Shown here: piece by piece, positions 27,180-35,533 of the stretch
How the letters are laid out: every line of letters begins with the position of its first letter
How positions within the stretch are numbered: position 1 is the stretch's first letter
From: Chitinophaga pendula
GTDB lineage: Bacteria; Bacteroidota; Bacteroidia; Chitinophagales; Chitinophagaceae
Direction of reading: 5' to 3'
Length of the DNA stretch: 64,000 bases
Assembly (NCBI RefSeq): GCF_020386615.1
Contig: NZ_CP077769.1
Location: 5,084,001-5,148,000, forward strand
Translations under genes and position numbers: made by a program
The notes under the pieces: generated by a model
The model's database searches: none
Told to the model about the DNA's origin: nothing
The model's input: only the letters and a program-made list of their open reading frames with translations

Positions 27180-27517
27180 TATTTAATTACCTCCCCTGAT
27201 TTTTTAGCGATACGAACTAATTTTCCGTTTTCTCTCTGTCTGTTCACCTTGGTAGGTTGACCAGCCTTAGCATCCCACAACATTATGTTGGAAATAGCGA
27301 TAGGAGCTTCTTGCTTTACGATACCACCTTTGGTATTCTGAGCAGTGGGCTTGGTGTGTTTGGTAATAATGTTAACGCCTTCCACCAATACGCGGGATTT
27401 TTCTGGAATTACTTCCAGTACTTTGCGTGGCTTGGTTCTGTCCTTGTCATCACCGGCAATCACCACTACCATGTCGCCTTTCTTAATGTTGAACTTCGGC
27501 TTGAATCTAGTTTTCAT
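27179..27517 (-). CDS. rplX: 50S ribosomal protein L24
   Basis: 112 residues. L24 starts 50S assembly. It has the KOW motif ([20 protein letters not shown]) and [20 protein letters not shown]. Its stop overlaps the rplE start by one base. It is preceded by a 186-bp gap with a 16-bp inverted repeat. Confidence 0.96.
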   Translation of the reverse strand: MKTRFKPKFNIKKGDMVVVIAGDDKDRTKPRKVLEVIPEKSRVLVEGVNIITKHTKPTAQNTKGGIVKQEAPIAISNIMLWDAKAGQPTKVNRQRENGKLVRIAKKSGEVIK

Positions 27518-27618
27518 TACTTTGTTTATTTATAAACGCCAAGCGAAACACTTGTTCCGCTTGATTAAATGTTTGTTTCGTCTTATGAAACGGGCTGCAA
27601 AGATAGGAATAATTTCGG

Positions 27619-27687
27619 GATTTCGTGATTTTAGGGCTATCTGGTGTTCCTTTGGAGGAAAATAGACGGCGCTAGAATCACGAAATC
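27619..27687. repeat. Inverted repeat between rplN and rplX
   Basis: GATTTCGTGATTTTAG (27619-27634) and CTAGAATCACGAAATC (27672-27687) pair at 15 of 16 positions around a 37-nt loop. It lies inside a 186-bp gap, the longest in the spc part apart from rpsJ-rplC. Confidence 0.7.
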
Positions 27688-27703
27688 ACTCGTTATCAAT
27701 ATC

Positions 27704-28072
27704 TTACAATACCTCAGGTGCGAGGGAGATAATTTTCATATATCCCTTGTCACGCAGTTCACGGGCAACGGGTCCGAAGATACGGGTACCGCGGGGCTCG
27801 TCTGAGTTATTCAGTAATACAACGGCGTTATCGTCGAAGCGGATATAGGAGCCATCTTTACGACGGAGTTTATTTTTGGTTCTAACGATAACGGCTTTGG
27901 TTACCATACCTTTTTTAACGCCACCGCCGGGGATTGCGTCTTTTACGGTAACCACGATTTTGTCGCCTACCTTCGCGTAATCCTGACCGGAGTTGCCTAA
28001 CACGCGGATGCAAAGCACTTCTTTGGCGCCGCTGTTATCAGCAACATTCAGCCTTGATTCTTGTTGTATCAT
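27704..28072 (-). CDS. rplN: 50S ribosomal protein L14
   Basis: 122 residues, the standard length. It begins [20 protein letters not shown] and has the C-terminal region [21 protein letters not shown]14 forms bridges to the 30S subunit and is the target of the RsfS silencing factor. It lies between rpsQ (82 bp) and rplX. Confidence 0.97.
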   Translation of the reverse strand: MIQQESRLNVADNSGAKEVLCIRVLGNSGQDYAKVGDKIVVTVKDAIPGGGVKKGMVTKAVIVRTKNKLRRKDGSYIRFDDNAVVLLNNSDEPRGTRIFGPVARELRDKGYMKIISLAPEVL

Positions 28073-28154
28073 CGTAATGAGTTTTGTTAATTTGTTTAGT
28101 CAGCGGCTGTTACCGGAGATTAATCTGGCTGACAGCTTGAAACAATAAAAAGAA

Positions 28155-28412
28155 TTATTTTACTTTTTCGATCACTTCTACCATTCTCCAGCATTTGTTT
28201 TTGCTGAGGGGGCGAGTTTCCATTATTCTAACGGTATCCCCGATGCTGCACTCGTTTTTCTCGTCGTGCGCCATGAATTTGGTAGTTTTCTTAACGAACT
28301 TACCATAGATCGGGTGTTTCACCTTACGCTCGACGCTTACGGTGATGGTTTTGTCCATTTTGTTGCTAGAAACCACACCGATCCTGGATTTCCTTAATTT
28401 TCTTTCGATCAT
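28155..28412 (-). CDS. rpsQ: 30S ribosomal protein S17
   Basis: 85 residues, an OB-fold primary binder of 16S rRNA. It shows [35 protein letters not shown] and [18 protein letters not shown]. The 103-bp gap to rpmC has short GC-rich hairpins (CCTCCCGGTGGGAGG). Confidence 0.96.
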   Translation of the reverse strand: MIERKLRKSRIGVVSSNKMDKTITVSVERKVKHPIYGKFVKKTTKFMAHDEKNECSIGDTVRIMETRPLSKNKCWRMVEVIEKVK

Positions 28413-28515
28413 TTTGAAAGTATTTAACCTCCTACCTCCCGGTGGGAGGCTATAATAAATTTATCTTTATAAACGGTTGCTACCCATTCTCCCTGTTGGG
28501 GGAGTGTGGGGGATC

Positions 28516-28716
28516 TTAGAAGCCGAGTTCTCTTTTACGCAATTCAGTTTTCATGCGTGCGATCTCACGTCTCAGAGAGCGGATGCTCATTGGATTTTCG
28601 ATCGGCGTGATTGCGTGACTGAACGTAATTTTCTTCATGCGCAACTCTTCTTCGGAGATTTTGCTCCTCAGGTCTTGTTCACTCAGGCCTTTCAGATCCA
28701 GCTTTGCTTTTGCCAT
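28516..28716 (-). CDS. rpmC: 50S ribosomal protein L29
   Basis: 66 residues. A small two-helix protein near the peptide exit, part of the docking site for SRP and trigger factor. Recognised from KGLSEQDLRSKISEEELRMK and NPMSIRSLRREIARMKTEL. It lies between rplP (83 bp) and rpsQ. Confidence 0.95.
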   Translation of the reverse strand: MAKAKLDLKGLSEQDLRSKISEEELRMKKITFSHAITPIENPMSIRSLRREIARMKTELRKRELGF

Positions 28717-28799
28717 TGTTATGCTTTTTGTGCGTTGTTAATGTAACGTTTGAGACAGGGCTTGTGTGTATTTTGCCCATTGTTTCAAATCTGCCGTAA

Positions 28800-29219
28800 T
28801 TAGGCTTCGAAGTCGCGACGTACTACGAATTTCACTTTGATAGGCAGTTTCTGAGCGGCAAGCTCCATTGCTTCTTTAGCTACTTGCAGGGGAACGCCAT
28901 CTGCTTCAAAGAGGATTCTGCCTGGTTTAACTACGGAAGCCCAGTGATCCGGAGCACCTTTACCTTTACCCATCCTCACCTCCAGTGGTTTGGCGGTGAT
29001 TGGTTTATCGGGGAAAATGCGGATCCACACGTTACCTTCACGTTTCATGTGTCTGGTCAGTGCAACCCTGGCAGCTTCGATCTGCCTGTCGGTGATCCAC
29101 TTAGGTTCTAATGCTTTAAGACCGAAAGTACCGAAGGAAAGAGCGGCACCACGCTTTGCGTTTCCTTTGATGCGGCCTTTATGCATCTTCCTGTGTTTCG
29201 TTCTCTTGGGCTGTAACAT
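28800..29219 (-). CDS. rplP: 50S ribosomal protein L16
   Basis: 139 residues. L16 helps place tRNA in the A site. It starts [20 protein letters not shown] and has [40 protein letters not shown]. It follows rpsC by 74 bp. Confidence 0.97.
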   Translation of the reverse strand: MLQPKRTKHRKMHKGRIKGNAKRGAALSFGTFGLKALEPKWITDRQIEAARVALTRHMKREGNVWIRIFPDKPITAKPLEVRMGKGKGAPDHWASVVKPGRILFEADGVPLQVAKEAMELAAQKLPIKVKFVVRRDFEA

Positions 29220-29293
29220 CTTATTACGAGTTAATTGTTATTGTTTATTGTTACTTGCTTTTGTGCTGATATTGTGATATCAGTACTTATTGG

Positions 29294-30079
29294 TTATCTG
29301 CGGTTACCGCCGCGATCGCCACCACCTCTTCTTTCGCCGCCGCGTTCTCTTCTTTCGCCGCCGCGATGGTCACCTCTTCTATCGTTACCACCGGCAGGAC
29401 GGCCTTCGCTTTCTTTACCGGAGAGTACGTTAGGGTTGAGGTCGCGTTGACCGAGTACTTCGCCTTTACAGATCCAAACTTTGATCCCTATTTTACCATA
29501 AACGGTTAAGGCGAACAAAGAAGCGTAATCAATATCCATACGGTAGGTATGCAGGGGCACCCGACCTTGTTTCATTTCTTCGGAGCGAGCGATTTCGGCA
29601 CCACCCAGACGACCACCTATCTTTACTTTGATACCTTCAGCACCCATTCTTAAAGCGGTAGCGATAGCCATTTTGATAGCGCGTTTGTAGTTGATACGGC
29701 TTTCAATTTGTTTAGCTATTGTTTCGGCCACGATATTTGCATCTACTTCCGGGCGGCGGATCTCCAGAATGTTGATCTGAACATCTTCCTTGCCGGTCAG
29801 TTTCTTCAGCTCTTCTTTGATGCGATCAACCTCTGTACCACCTTTACCTATGATGATACCAGGTTTGGAGGTATGAATGGTAACGATCAGCTTACCGAGT
29901 GTTCTTTCAATCACTACACGAGAAATGCCGCCTTTGTTGATACGTGCATTCAGGTAAGTTCTGATCTTGTTATCTTCGATCAGTTTGGTAGCGAAATCCT
30001 TTTTGCTGCCATACCAATTAGAGTCCCATCCTCTGATGATACCTAACCTGTTACCAATAGGATTTGTTTTCTGACCCAT
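29294..30079 (-). CDS. rpsC: 30S ribosomal protein S3 with an RG/RD-rich tail
   Basis: 261 residues. It forms the mRNA entry tunnel with S4 and S5. The N-terminal part ([20 protein letters not shown]), KH domain ([20 protein letters not shown]) and C-terminal domain ([32 protein letters not shown]) are present. The last 35 or so residues are a low-complexity tail of Arg, Gly, Asp and Glu ([19 protein letters not shown]), making the protein about 28 residues longer than E. coli S3 (233). Confidence 0.96.
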   Translation of the reverse strand: MGQKTNPIGNRLGIIRGWDSNWYGSKKDFATKLIEDNKIRTYLNARINKGGISRVVIERTLGKLIVTIHTSKPGIIIGKGGTEVDRIKEELKKLTGKEDVQINILEIRRPEVDANIVAETIAKQIESRINYKRAIKMAIATALRMGAEGIKVKIGGRLGGAEIARSEEMKQGRVPLHTYRMDIDYASLFALTVYGKIGIKVWICKGEVLGQRDLNPNVLSGKESEGRPAGGNDRRGDHRGGERRERGGERRGGGDRGGNRR

Positions 30080-30142
30080 GTTCCTGGTTTATTTGTCTAT
30101 TAGTTGAATAGTTTTTATTTCTTTCTGCTTGCTATGCCCGGA

Positions 30143-30493
30143 TTATTGAGCACTTCTGCTATCTACGCCGATTGTAACGTGGTTACTTCTCTTGCGGATG
30201 CGATAACCTCTACCTTGGGGGGCAGGGCGCATTCTTTTGAGGGTACGGCCGCCGTCAACGAAGATTGTTTTCACGTACAGATTAGCATCTTCTACCCTTA
30301 CTCCCTCATTTTTAACTTTCCAGTTAGCGATTGCAGAAAGCAACAGCTTTTCCAACGGAACGCTGGGATGCTTGGGATGGAATTTCAAAATATTCAAAGC
30401 CTTTTCCGCATCCAGACCGCGGATGAGGTCTGCCAGCAAACGCATTTTGCGGGTGGATGTTGGATTATTGTTAAGCTTAGCTACTGCTTCCAT
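30143..30493 (-). CDS. rplV: 50S ribosomal protein L22
   Basis: 116 residues. L22 lines the peptide exit tunnel with its beta-hairpin. Recognised from [40 protein letters not shown], and the loop [19 protein letters not shown]. It lies between rpsS (89 bp, with an inverted repeat) and rpsC (63 bp). Confidence 0.97.
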   Translation of the reverse strand: MEAVAKLNNNPTSTRKMRLLADLIRGLDAEKALNILKFHPKHPSVPLEKLLLSAIANWKVKNEGVRVEDANLYVKTIFVDGGRTLKRMRPAPQGRGYRIRKRSNHVTIGVDSRSAQ

Positions 30494-30518
30494 TGTATTA
30501 ATTTCTTGTTTATGTTTC

Positions 30519-30573
30519 TTGTTTCTGGATTCGTGCTTCCGGTTTTGCTAACGGATGGCGAACCAGAAACGAG
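30519..30573. repeat. Inverted repeat between rpsS and rplV
   Basis: GTTTCTGG (30521-30528) and CCAGAAAC (30563-30570) are perfect arms, extended outward by CTT/GAG and inward by ATTCG/CGAA. Confidence 0.5.
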
Positions 30574-30582
30574 CGACTTTTA

Positions 30583-30849
30583 TTACATTTTCTTAGCGGC
30601 GTGTCCTTTAAAGTTGCGGGTAGGAGCGAACTCACCCAGCTTGTGACCCACCATGAACTCCGTTACGTAAACGGGTATGAATTTGTTACCGTTGTGCACT
30701 GCAAAAGTATGGCCCACAAAGTCGGGGGTGATGGTGGAACGGCGGCTCCATGTTTTGATCACGGAACGCTTGGTGCCCTCATTCATTTTCTCTACTTTTT
30801 TCTCGAGTTTAAAGTCTATGTAAGGACCTTTTTTAATGGAACGACCCAT
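30583..30849 (-). CDS. rpsS: 30S ribosomal protein S19
   Basis: 88 residues. S19 is in the 30S head beside S13. It begins [20 protein letters not shown] and has [20 protein letters not shown] and [17 protein letters not shown]. It lies between rplB (99 bp, with an inverted repeat) and rplV. Confidence 0.97.
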   Translation of the reverse strand: MGRSIKKGPYIDFKLEKKVEKMNEGTKRSVIKTWSRRSTITPDFVGHTFAVHNGNKFIPVYVTEFMVGHKLGEFAPTRNFKGHAAKKM

Positions 30850-30865
30850 GTTGCTTTATTTAAAA

Positions 30866-30933
30866 TCCAATTTCCAAAAAGTGTTTGCTGCTATTTCTCT
30901 TTCTCTTGTTGTTTCAGCTTCCTGGAAATTGGA
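30866..30933. repeat. Inverted repeat between rplB and rpsS
   Basis: TCCAATTTCCA (30866-30876) and TGGAAATTGGA (30923-30933) are perfect 11-bp arms around a 46-nt loop. The same AATTTCC/GGAAATT words appear in the rpsM-rpsK and rpsK-rpsD gaps. Confidence 0.65.
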
Positions 30934-30948
30934 ACTAGTTAGTTGTTA

Positions 30949-31782
30949 TTATAACTTTTTGCCGTTTTTCCTGCTGATGATCAGTTTATCGGAGCTCTTC
31001 TGAGGTTTCCTAGTTTTCAGACCTTTAGCGTATTTGCCGGTTCTGGATCTAGGGTGACCGCCGGAGGATTTACCTTCACCACCACCCATTGGGTGATCAA
31101 CGGGGTTCATGGCAACGCCACGAACGCGGGGGCGGATACCTCTCCAACGGTTAGCACCTGCTTTACCGATGGATTGGAGTGCGTGATCGGAGTTAGAGAC
31201 GGTACCAACAGTAGCTTTACAAGTGCTGAGTACTTTACGGAGTTCACCGGAAGGCATTTTGAGCACTGCGTATTTTTCTTCTTTGTTCGACAGCTGGGCG
31301 TAGGTTCCTGCGCTTCTGGCGATGGCGCCACCTTTACCTGGTTGCAGTTCGATGTTGTGTACAACGGTACCGAGTGGCATATTTTTCAGGGGGAGGGAGT
31401 TACCCAGTTCAGGAGCGATATCGGAACCGCTCAGAACGGTAGCACCTACCTGGAGGCCCTGAGGAGCGATGATGTAGCGTTTTTCACCATCAGCGTAGTT
31501 GATGAGGGCGATGAATGCGCTACGGTTTGGATCGTATTCGATGCTTTTTACGGTAGCCGGGATATTTTCTTTATCACGTTTGAAATCTACTACGCGGTAG
31601 TGTTTTTTGTGGCCGCCGCCGATGTAGCGCATGGACCTTCTACCTTGAGCATTTCTACCGCCGGTTCTTTTAGCCGGAGCCAGGAGGCTTTTTTCAGGGG
31701 TATCGGTGGTGAGCTCTGCGTACGCATTGCCTATTTTCCAGCGAGTACCGGCTGTCATCGGTTTAAACTTCTTCAGTGCCAT
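30949..31782 (-). CDS. rplB: 50S ribosomal protein L2
   Basis: 277 residues. L2 is a primary binder near the peptidyl-transferase centre. Seen are [20 protein letters not shown], the [20 protein letters not shown] strand region, and the C-terminal [20 protein letters not shown] with the catalytically implicated His in NPVDHP. It follows rplW by 90 bp. Confidence 0.98.
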   Translation of the reverse strand: MALKKFKPMTAGTRWKIGNAYAELTTDTPEKSLLAPAKRTGGRNAQGRRSMRYIGGGHKKHYRVVDFKRDKENIPATVKSIEYDPNRSAFIALINYADGEKRYIIAPQGLQVGATVLSGSDIAPELGNSLPLKNMPLGTVVHNIELQPGKGGAIARSAGTYAQLSNKEEKYAVLKMPSGELRKVLSTCKATVGTVSNSDHALQSIGKAGANRWRGIRPRVRGVAMNPVDHPMGGGEGKSSGGHPRSRTGKYAKGLKTRKPQKSSDKLIISRKNGKKL

Positions 31783-31872
31783 AATCTAGTTCTTGTCTAG
31801 TTTCTTAGATATTATAAAAGTGATCTGTATATACAACCATCTCCTTTCCGTGTTTAGCGGGCGGGGTGGGCA

Positions 31873-32172
31873 CTATATGTTAGCATACAGATCTATTGTT
31901 TCACCTTGAGCCAGTGTTACCACTGCTTTCTTGTAAGACGGTTTTCTACCGGAGATAAATCCTGCTTTGGTGAAGCGGGTTTTAGTTTTTCCGGGCATCA
32001 CAGCTGTGTTTACTTCTGCTACTGCTACACCGTAGAATTCTTCCACTGCTTTTTTGATCTCCAGTTTGTTGGCTTTTTTGTCAACAATGAAGTAATAGCG
32101 GTTGAATTTTTCGGTGGCTTTGTTCACCTTTTCTGTAACCACAGGTTTGATTAAAACATCTGAAAGTTTCAT
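31873..32172 (-). CDS. rplW: 50S ribosomal protein L23
   Basis: 99 residues. L23 is at the tunnel exit and binds trigger factor. It has VLIKPVVTEKVNKATEKFNR, FIVDKKANKLEIKKAVEEFY and PGKTKTRFTKAGFISGRKPS. It lies between rplD (101 bp) and rplB. Confidence 0.95.
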   Translation of the reverse strand: MKLSDVLIKPVVTEKVNKATEKFNRYYFIVDKKANKLEIKKAVEEFYGVAVAEVNTAVMPGKTKTRFTKAGFISGRKPSYKKAVVTLAQGETIDLYANI

Positions 32173-32273
32173 CTTTTATTGCTTTGAGCTGTGAGTGTTG
32201 AGGCTTACAGCTTGTTTTTTTATTTGATTCAGACTCCTAGTACCTGCCGCTGGGGCGGGTGTGTTGGTATTTA

Positions 32274-32918
32274 TTAAGCTTCTGCTTCAACGGGTTCTTC
32301 GGTGAAGATCTTGGCAGCGCTTTCAGTAAACACCAGGTAGTTGCTGTTCATGATATCATAGGTATTGATATCGCTGAGCATAACGCCGTCTACGCTTGGT
32401 ATGTTCCTCAGGGACAGGTAAACGTTGTCATTGTATTCGGGCAGTACTACCATAGTTTTGCGGCCGTCTACGTTCACGTTCAGGTTCTTGAGGATGCTTA
32501 CGAATTGTTTTGTTTTAGGAGCCTCGAGGTTTACATCTTCTACGATGATGATGCTGTTTTCTTTAGCTTTCAGGGAGAGTGCGGATATCTTAGCGAGATC
32601 TTTTACTTTTCTGTTCAGCTTAAAGGCATAACCATGAGGTTTAGGACCGAAGATGGTACCACCGCCTTTATAGAGCGGGTTACGGATGTTACCTTTACGG
32701 GAGCCACCAGTACCTTTTTGCTTGTGCAATTTGCGGGACGCACCTTTAACTTCAGCTCTGGTTTTTACTTTGTGGGTGCCCTGGCGTTGTGCGGCCAGAT
32801 ATTGTTTTACAGCCAGGTAGATCACATGGTTGTTAGGCTCGACACCGAAAATCTCTTCAGGAAGTTCGAGAGTTCTTCCTGTTTTCTTACCTTCTATATT
32901 TAAAATATCAACTTGCAT
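32274..32918 (-). CDS. rplD: 50S ribosomal protein L4
   Basis: 214 residues. L4 has a globular domain and a long loop reaching the exit tunnel; in E. coli it also represses the S10 operon. The loop region reads KGASRKLHKQKGTGGSRKGN followed by PLYKGGGTIFGPKPHGY. The start is one base after the rplC stop, so the two are probably translated together. Confidence 0.96.
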   Translation of the reverse strand: MQVDILNIEGKKTGRTLELPEEIFGVEPNNHVIYLAVKQYLAAQRQGTHKVKTRAEVKGASRKLHKQKGTGGSRKGNIRNPLYKGGGTIFGPKPHGYAFKLNRKVKDLAKISALSLKAKENSIIIVEDVNLEAPKTKQFVSILKNLNVNVDGRKTMVVLPEYNDNVYLSLRNIPSVDGVMLSDINTYDIMNSNYLVFTESAAKIFTEEPVEAEA

Positions 32919-32919
32919 G

Positions 32920-33537
32920 TTACTTCTGGATTAAAACGATTGAACCATTATGGCCGGGAACGGAACCACTTACCAGGATATAATTCTTTTCAGGGAATAT
33001 TTTCAGGATTTTGAGGCCTTTCACTTTCACGCGTTCGTTACCTGTCTGACCTGCCATCCGCATACCCTTGAAAACGCGGGAAGGATAGGAGGAGCCACCA
33101 ACGGAACCGGGTGCTCTGCTTCTATCGTGCTGACCGTGGGTAGCTTCGCCCACACCGGAGAAGCCATGGCGTTTTACAACACCTTGGAAGCCTTTACCTT
33201 TGGAGGTACCTACAACGTCAATTTTCTCACCTTCTGTGAATATTTCACAGGTGAGAGCATCGCCGAGGGCTTTTTCTACGTCCGGGTTACGGAATTCAGT
33301 TACAAATCGTTTGGGAGAGGTGTTTGCTTTCGCGAAGTGATTGCTTTCGGCTTTGGTGGAGTGTTTCTCTTTCTTATCACCGTAAGCGACTTGAATAGCA
33401 TTGTAACCATCTGAGGCTTGTGTTTTCACCTGAGTTACAACGCAGGGACCTGCTTCGATAATGGTGCAAGCTGTTTGCTTACCATTAGGCTCGAAGATGC
33501 TGGTCATGCCAATCTTTTTACCAATAATACCTTTCAT
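32920..33537 (-). CDS. rplC: 50S ribosomal protein L3
   Basis: 205 residues. L3 is an early assembly protein near the peptidyl-transferase centre. It starts [20 protein letters not shown] and contains [16 protein letters not shown] and [20 protein letters not shown]. An unusually long 277-bp gap with several hairpins separates it from rpsJ. Confidence 0.97.
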   Translation of the reverse strand: MKGIIGKKIGMTSIFEPNGKQTACTIIEAGPCVVTQVKTQASDGYNAIQVAYGDKKEKHSTKAESNHFAKANTSPKRFVTEFRNPDVEKALGDALTCEIFTEGEKIDVVGTSKGKGFQGVVKRHGFSGVGEATHGQHDRSRAPGSVGGSSYPSRVFKGMRMAGQTGNERVKVKGLKILKIFPEKNYILVSGSVPGHNGSIVLIQK

Positions 33538-33814
33538 TTTTATATAATTATTACCCAGCGCCTGGGGGTGTTCTAGCTCTCCCCAGGATGGGCGGTTTAA
33601 ATACTTTATTGGGCGGCCACCCAGAAGGCGTGACCTAATATGATATATAAATAAAATTACAAGTTACATCTGTCAGGCCTAGAACTATTGAAATAGTTCA
33701 ACGGCTCACATTCCAGTTCCTTGCAAGGGGTCGTGCTGTTGTATAACAGCAGCAATACGACCAGTCGTATATAAATCAGATCAGGCAGGCCTTTTGCCCG
33801 CCTACACCGATGTC
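33538..33814 (-). promoter_or_regulatory. 277-bp hairpin-rich spacer between rpsJ and rplC
   Basis: Five short inverted repeats occur in a row: CCTGGGG/CCCCAGG (33561-33587), GAACTAT/ATAGTTC (33682-33699), TGCTGTT/AACAGCA (33734-33751), ATACGAC/GTCGTAT (33755-33770) and AGGCAGGC/GCCCGCCT with one mismatch (33783-33803). None has a T-tract. This could be a control region for the rest of the operon or RNA processing sites. Confidence 0.45.
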
Positions 33815-34120
33815 CTACGCTTTGATTTCCACTTCCACGCCGGAAGGCAGATCCAGTTTGCTCAGTGCATCCACTGTTCTGGAAGAAGAGGTGTAAATAT
33901 CCAACAGGCGCTTGTGAGTGCACAGCTGGAATTGCTCGCGTGCCTTTTTGTTAACGTGCGGAGAACGCAGTACCGTAAAAATTTTCTTCTCTGTGGGTAA
34001 AGGAATTGGACCTGTTACCACGGCACCCGTGTTACGCACGGTTTTAACGATCTTCTCAGCAGACTTGTCTACCAGGTTGTGATCGTAGGACTTCAGCTTA
34101 ATTCTAATTCTCTGAGACAT
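33815..34120 (-). CDS. rpsJ: 30S ribosomal protein S10
   Basis: 101 residues from the ATG at 34120 ([20 protein letters not shown]). First gene of the S10-spc-alpha block. S10 also serves in transcription antitermination with NusB in bacteria. Hallmarks are [20 protein letters not shown] and [21 protein letters not shown] full promoter lies 45-75 bp upstream. Confidence 0.97.
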   Translation of the reverse strand: MSQRIRIKLKSYDHNLVDKSAEKIVKTVRNTGAVVTGPIPLPTEKKIFTVLRSPHVNKKAREQFQLCTHKRLLDIYTSSSRTVDALSKLDLPSGVEVEIKA

Positions 34121-34164
34121 ATGCAATGAACTTCTTCTTGTTTACCCTTTACAATTTGGGAGGG

Positions 34165-34195
34165 CAAAGGTAACCCGTTTTTTTTATTTGACAAA
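34165..34195 (-). promoter_or_regulatory. Promoter of the S10 operon (TTTG-N19-TAnnTTTG)
   Basis: Minus strand: TTTG (34192-34195), exactly 19 bp, then TACCTTTG (34165-34172). This fits the primary sigma factor consensus of Bacteroidota fully. The bases after it, CCCTCCCAAATT, are shared with the rpsL promoter. Confidence 0.85.
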
Positions 34196-34465
34196 TATTT
34201 TCTCAAAGATTTAATTCCAGCCTGTGTTTGCTTCTGATTTCGGGTACCGTTGACACCAAATATTATGAGTTGAATGCCATCCTTTTAGATCACTACTCCC
34301 CTACCCGAGGCTGTATGTTAAATTTTTTTTCCGGCAGGGTTTGTTTTCTGCCGGAGGTCGGCAAAGGTAGGGAAAATATGGGAATATAAAGGGGTTATTG
34401 AGTCAGGGGTAATCAGGAGGAAAGGAAGGTGTTTTGGGCAGCTATAGGAGGGACAGTTAAGGGGG

Positions 34466-34636
34466 GTCACGAATGGGAAGACGGGACAGAAAGGGAAGGC
34501 GTACATGGGTGGAAAGAGCGGCAGGTGGGCGTCACGGATGGGGAGACGGGACAGAAAGGGAAGGCGTACATGGGTGGAAAGAGCGGCAGGTGGGAGGTCA
34601 CGGATGGGGAGACGGGACAGAAAGGGAGGGATGGGC
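34466..34636. repeat. 65-66 bp tandem repeat, about 2.6 copies
   Basis: Copies start at GTCACGAATGG (34466), GTCACGGATGG (34531) and GTCACGGATGG (34597). The third copy breaks off after AGACGGGACAGAAAGGGA. The copies differ by only a few bases. The plus strand is very purine- and G-rich. It lies between the rpsJ promoter and the terminator of peptide A. Confidence 0.85.
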
Positions 34637-34668
34637 AAAAAAAGGCTGCTTCTGTGAGGAAGCAGCCG
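34636..34668 (-). terminator. Terminator of peptide unit A
   Basis: On the minus strand GGCTGCTT pairs with AAGCAGCC around an 8-nt loop, followed by seven T. It is 34 bp past the stop of peptide A and shares its stem sequence with the terminator of unit B. Confidence 0.88.
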
Positions 34669-34701
34669 GAATGCAATAAGGGTTGTCCGCTAAAGTAGCA
34701 A

Positions 34702-34785
34702 TTACAGCGGTAAACCACCGAGCAGGGATTTTAATAATCCGAGCACCGTATTCAATAAGCCTGTGATTAATCCTCCTAAATCCAT
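34702..34785 (-). CDS. Small hydrophobic peptide A (27 aa)
   Basis: Read by hand from the ATG at 34785 to TAA at 34702. The peptide begins MDLGGLITGLLNTVLG and ends LLKSLLGGLPL. It is nearly all Leu, Gly, Ile and Val with one Asp (2) and one Lys (19), so net charge is about zero; it is probably a membrane or amphipathic helix. Support for it being real: a promoter-like region, a conserved leader and a terminator in the same places as around peptides B and C, and a C-terminus identical in LLGGLPL to peptide B with synonymous codon changes. Function is unknown. Short membrane toxins (such as TisB, 29 aa) or secreted amphipathic peptides are possible comparisons. Confidence 0.7.
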   Translation of the reverse strand: MDLGGLITGLLNTVLGLLKSLLGGLPL

Positions 34786-34789
34786 GAGA

Positions 34790-34843
34790 TAAGGTTTTTC
34801 ATAAGGTTACGCCTACTCTGTTATTTGGTTTTCGGCAATCCCA
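34790..34843 (-). promoter_or_regulatory. Conserved 5' leader of unit A
   Basis: Minus strand: GGGATTGCCGAAAACC, then 7 nt, then CAGAGTAGGC, ending about 25 nt before the ATG. The same two blocks occur in units B and C. GCC and GGC at the ends could close a small hairpin. Confidence 0.6.
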
Positions 34844-34874
34844 ATTAGTACGTTTTGCTAGCATTAACGTGCCG

Positions 34875-34922
34875 CTAAAATAGTGGCTCGTGGTCATTCT
34901 ACAGTCGTTCATTTTGTTCATT
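34875..34922 (-). promoter_or_regulatory. Promoter region of unit A with duplicated AATGAAC box
   Basis: Minus strand: AATGAACAAAATGAACG (direct repeat with 9-bp period, within 34902-34922), then 19 bp, then TATTTTAG at 34875-34882 in the place of the -7 element. The arrangement is the same in units B and C. Confidence 0.6.
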
Positions 34923-35092
34923 ATCAACACATTTAAACAAGCTGTTCATTGGTTCATACTGCGAACCCAGTAAGCTTTTGCATGGTTTGGAACGTTACTG
35001 TAGGAGTTGGGATAGGTGAAGAGATGGAGGCAGTCAGGGGCGACGAGGGGAGTGGCCGGCAAGGGGGATGGAATATTATAGGGGAGTGCGTG

Positions 35093-35129
35093 GAAAAAAA
35101 GAAAGGCTGCTTCCTGTCCGAAGCAGCCT
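35093..35129 (-). terminator. Terminator of peptide unit B
   Basis: GGCTGCTT / AAGCAGCC stem, loop CCTGTCCG (plus strand), followed on the minus strand by TTTCTTTTTTT. Same stem as in unit A. Confidence 0.88.
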
Positions 35130-35158
35130 CCCAGAATGCGATTAATGACAGTGGTTCA

Positions 35159-35233
35159 TTACAGTGGTAAGCCACCCAGCAGTGCTTTCAGCAATGCGAA
35201 TACTGCAGCGAGGATTTGATTTACGAGATCCAT
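35159..35233 (-). CDS. Small hydrophobic peptide B (24 aa)
   Basis: Read by hand from the ATG at 35233 to TAA at 35159. It begins MDLVNQILAAVFA and ends LLKALLGGLPL. One Asp (2) and one Lys (16) are the only charged residues; the rest would form an amphipathic or membrane helix. It shares MDL, LLK and LLGGLPL with peptide A. In the last nine codons of A and B, four are changed: three (CTC/CTG, GGT/GGC, CCG/CCA) are synonymous and one swaps Ser for Ala, which suggests selection on the peptide. It has its own promoter-like box, leader and terminator. Function unknown. Confidence 0.7.
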   Translation of the reverse strand: MDLVNQILAAVFALLKALLGGLPL

Positions 35234-35239
35234 GTTATA

Positions 35240-35293
35240 AGGTTTTGTAAGATGAGGCCTACTCTCTTTTAGGCGGGTTTTCGGCAATTCCCC
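35240..35293 (-). promoter_or_regulatory. Conserved 5' leader of unit B
   Basis: Minus strand: GGGGAATTGCCGAAAACC, then 10 nt, then AGAGAGTAGGC, ending about 23 nt before the ATG. Here GCCT and AGGC could also pair within the leader. Confidence 0.6.
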
Positions 35294-35319
35294 AAGTGTT
35301 AAATCCGGATTAACGAATG

Positions 35320-35367
35320 CTAAAGTAGGGGCATTTAACCAGATAGCATTCGTTCATTTCGTTCATT
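35320..35367 (-). promoter_or_regulatory. Promoter region of unit B with duplicated AATGAAC box
   Basis: Minus strand: AATGAACGAAATGAACG within 35347-35367, then 19 bp, then TACTTTAG at 35320-35327. Spacing is identical to unit A. Confidence 0.6.
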
Positions 35368-35429
35368 CAAATACTTCAAACTCACTGTGTTCAGTGATTT
35401 ACAGACCGAGTTCATCTTTTTGATACGGG

Positions 35430-35460
35430 ATAAAAAACTCCGGCCAAACGGTCCGGAGTA
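35430..35460 (-). terminator. Terminator after peptide D
   Basis: ACTCCGG / CCGGAGT stem with a 9-nt loop, followed on the minus strand by TTTTTTA. It lies about 74 bp past the stop of peptide D. Confidence 0.8.
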
Positions 35461-35533
35461 ATAAAAGGTTGATGATGTTATTTTTGCCAACAGCCGGTTA
35501 TTGGAGCGGCTGCTATATCGGACGTTTGCGAGG

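Noticed and set aside
34332..34352. CCGGCAG / CTGCCGG hairpin as a terminator
   Set aside because: The T-run is on the wrong side for either direction (it precedes the stem on the plus strand and becomes an A-run after it on the minus strand).
34429..34698. Open frames on both strands across the 65-bp tandem repeat (70-106 codons)
   Set aside because: They exist because the repeat unit lacks stops in several frames; the translations are low-complexity repeats and run across the terminator of peptide A.
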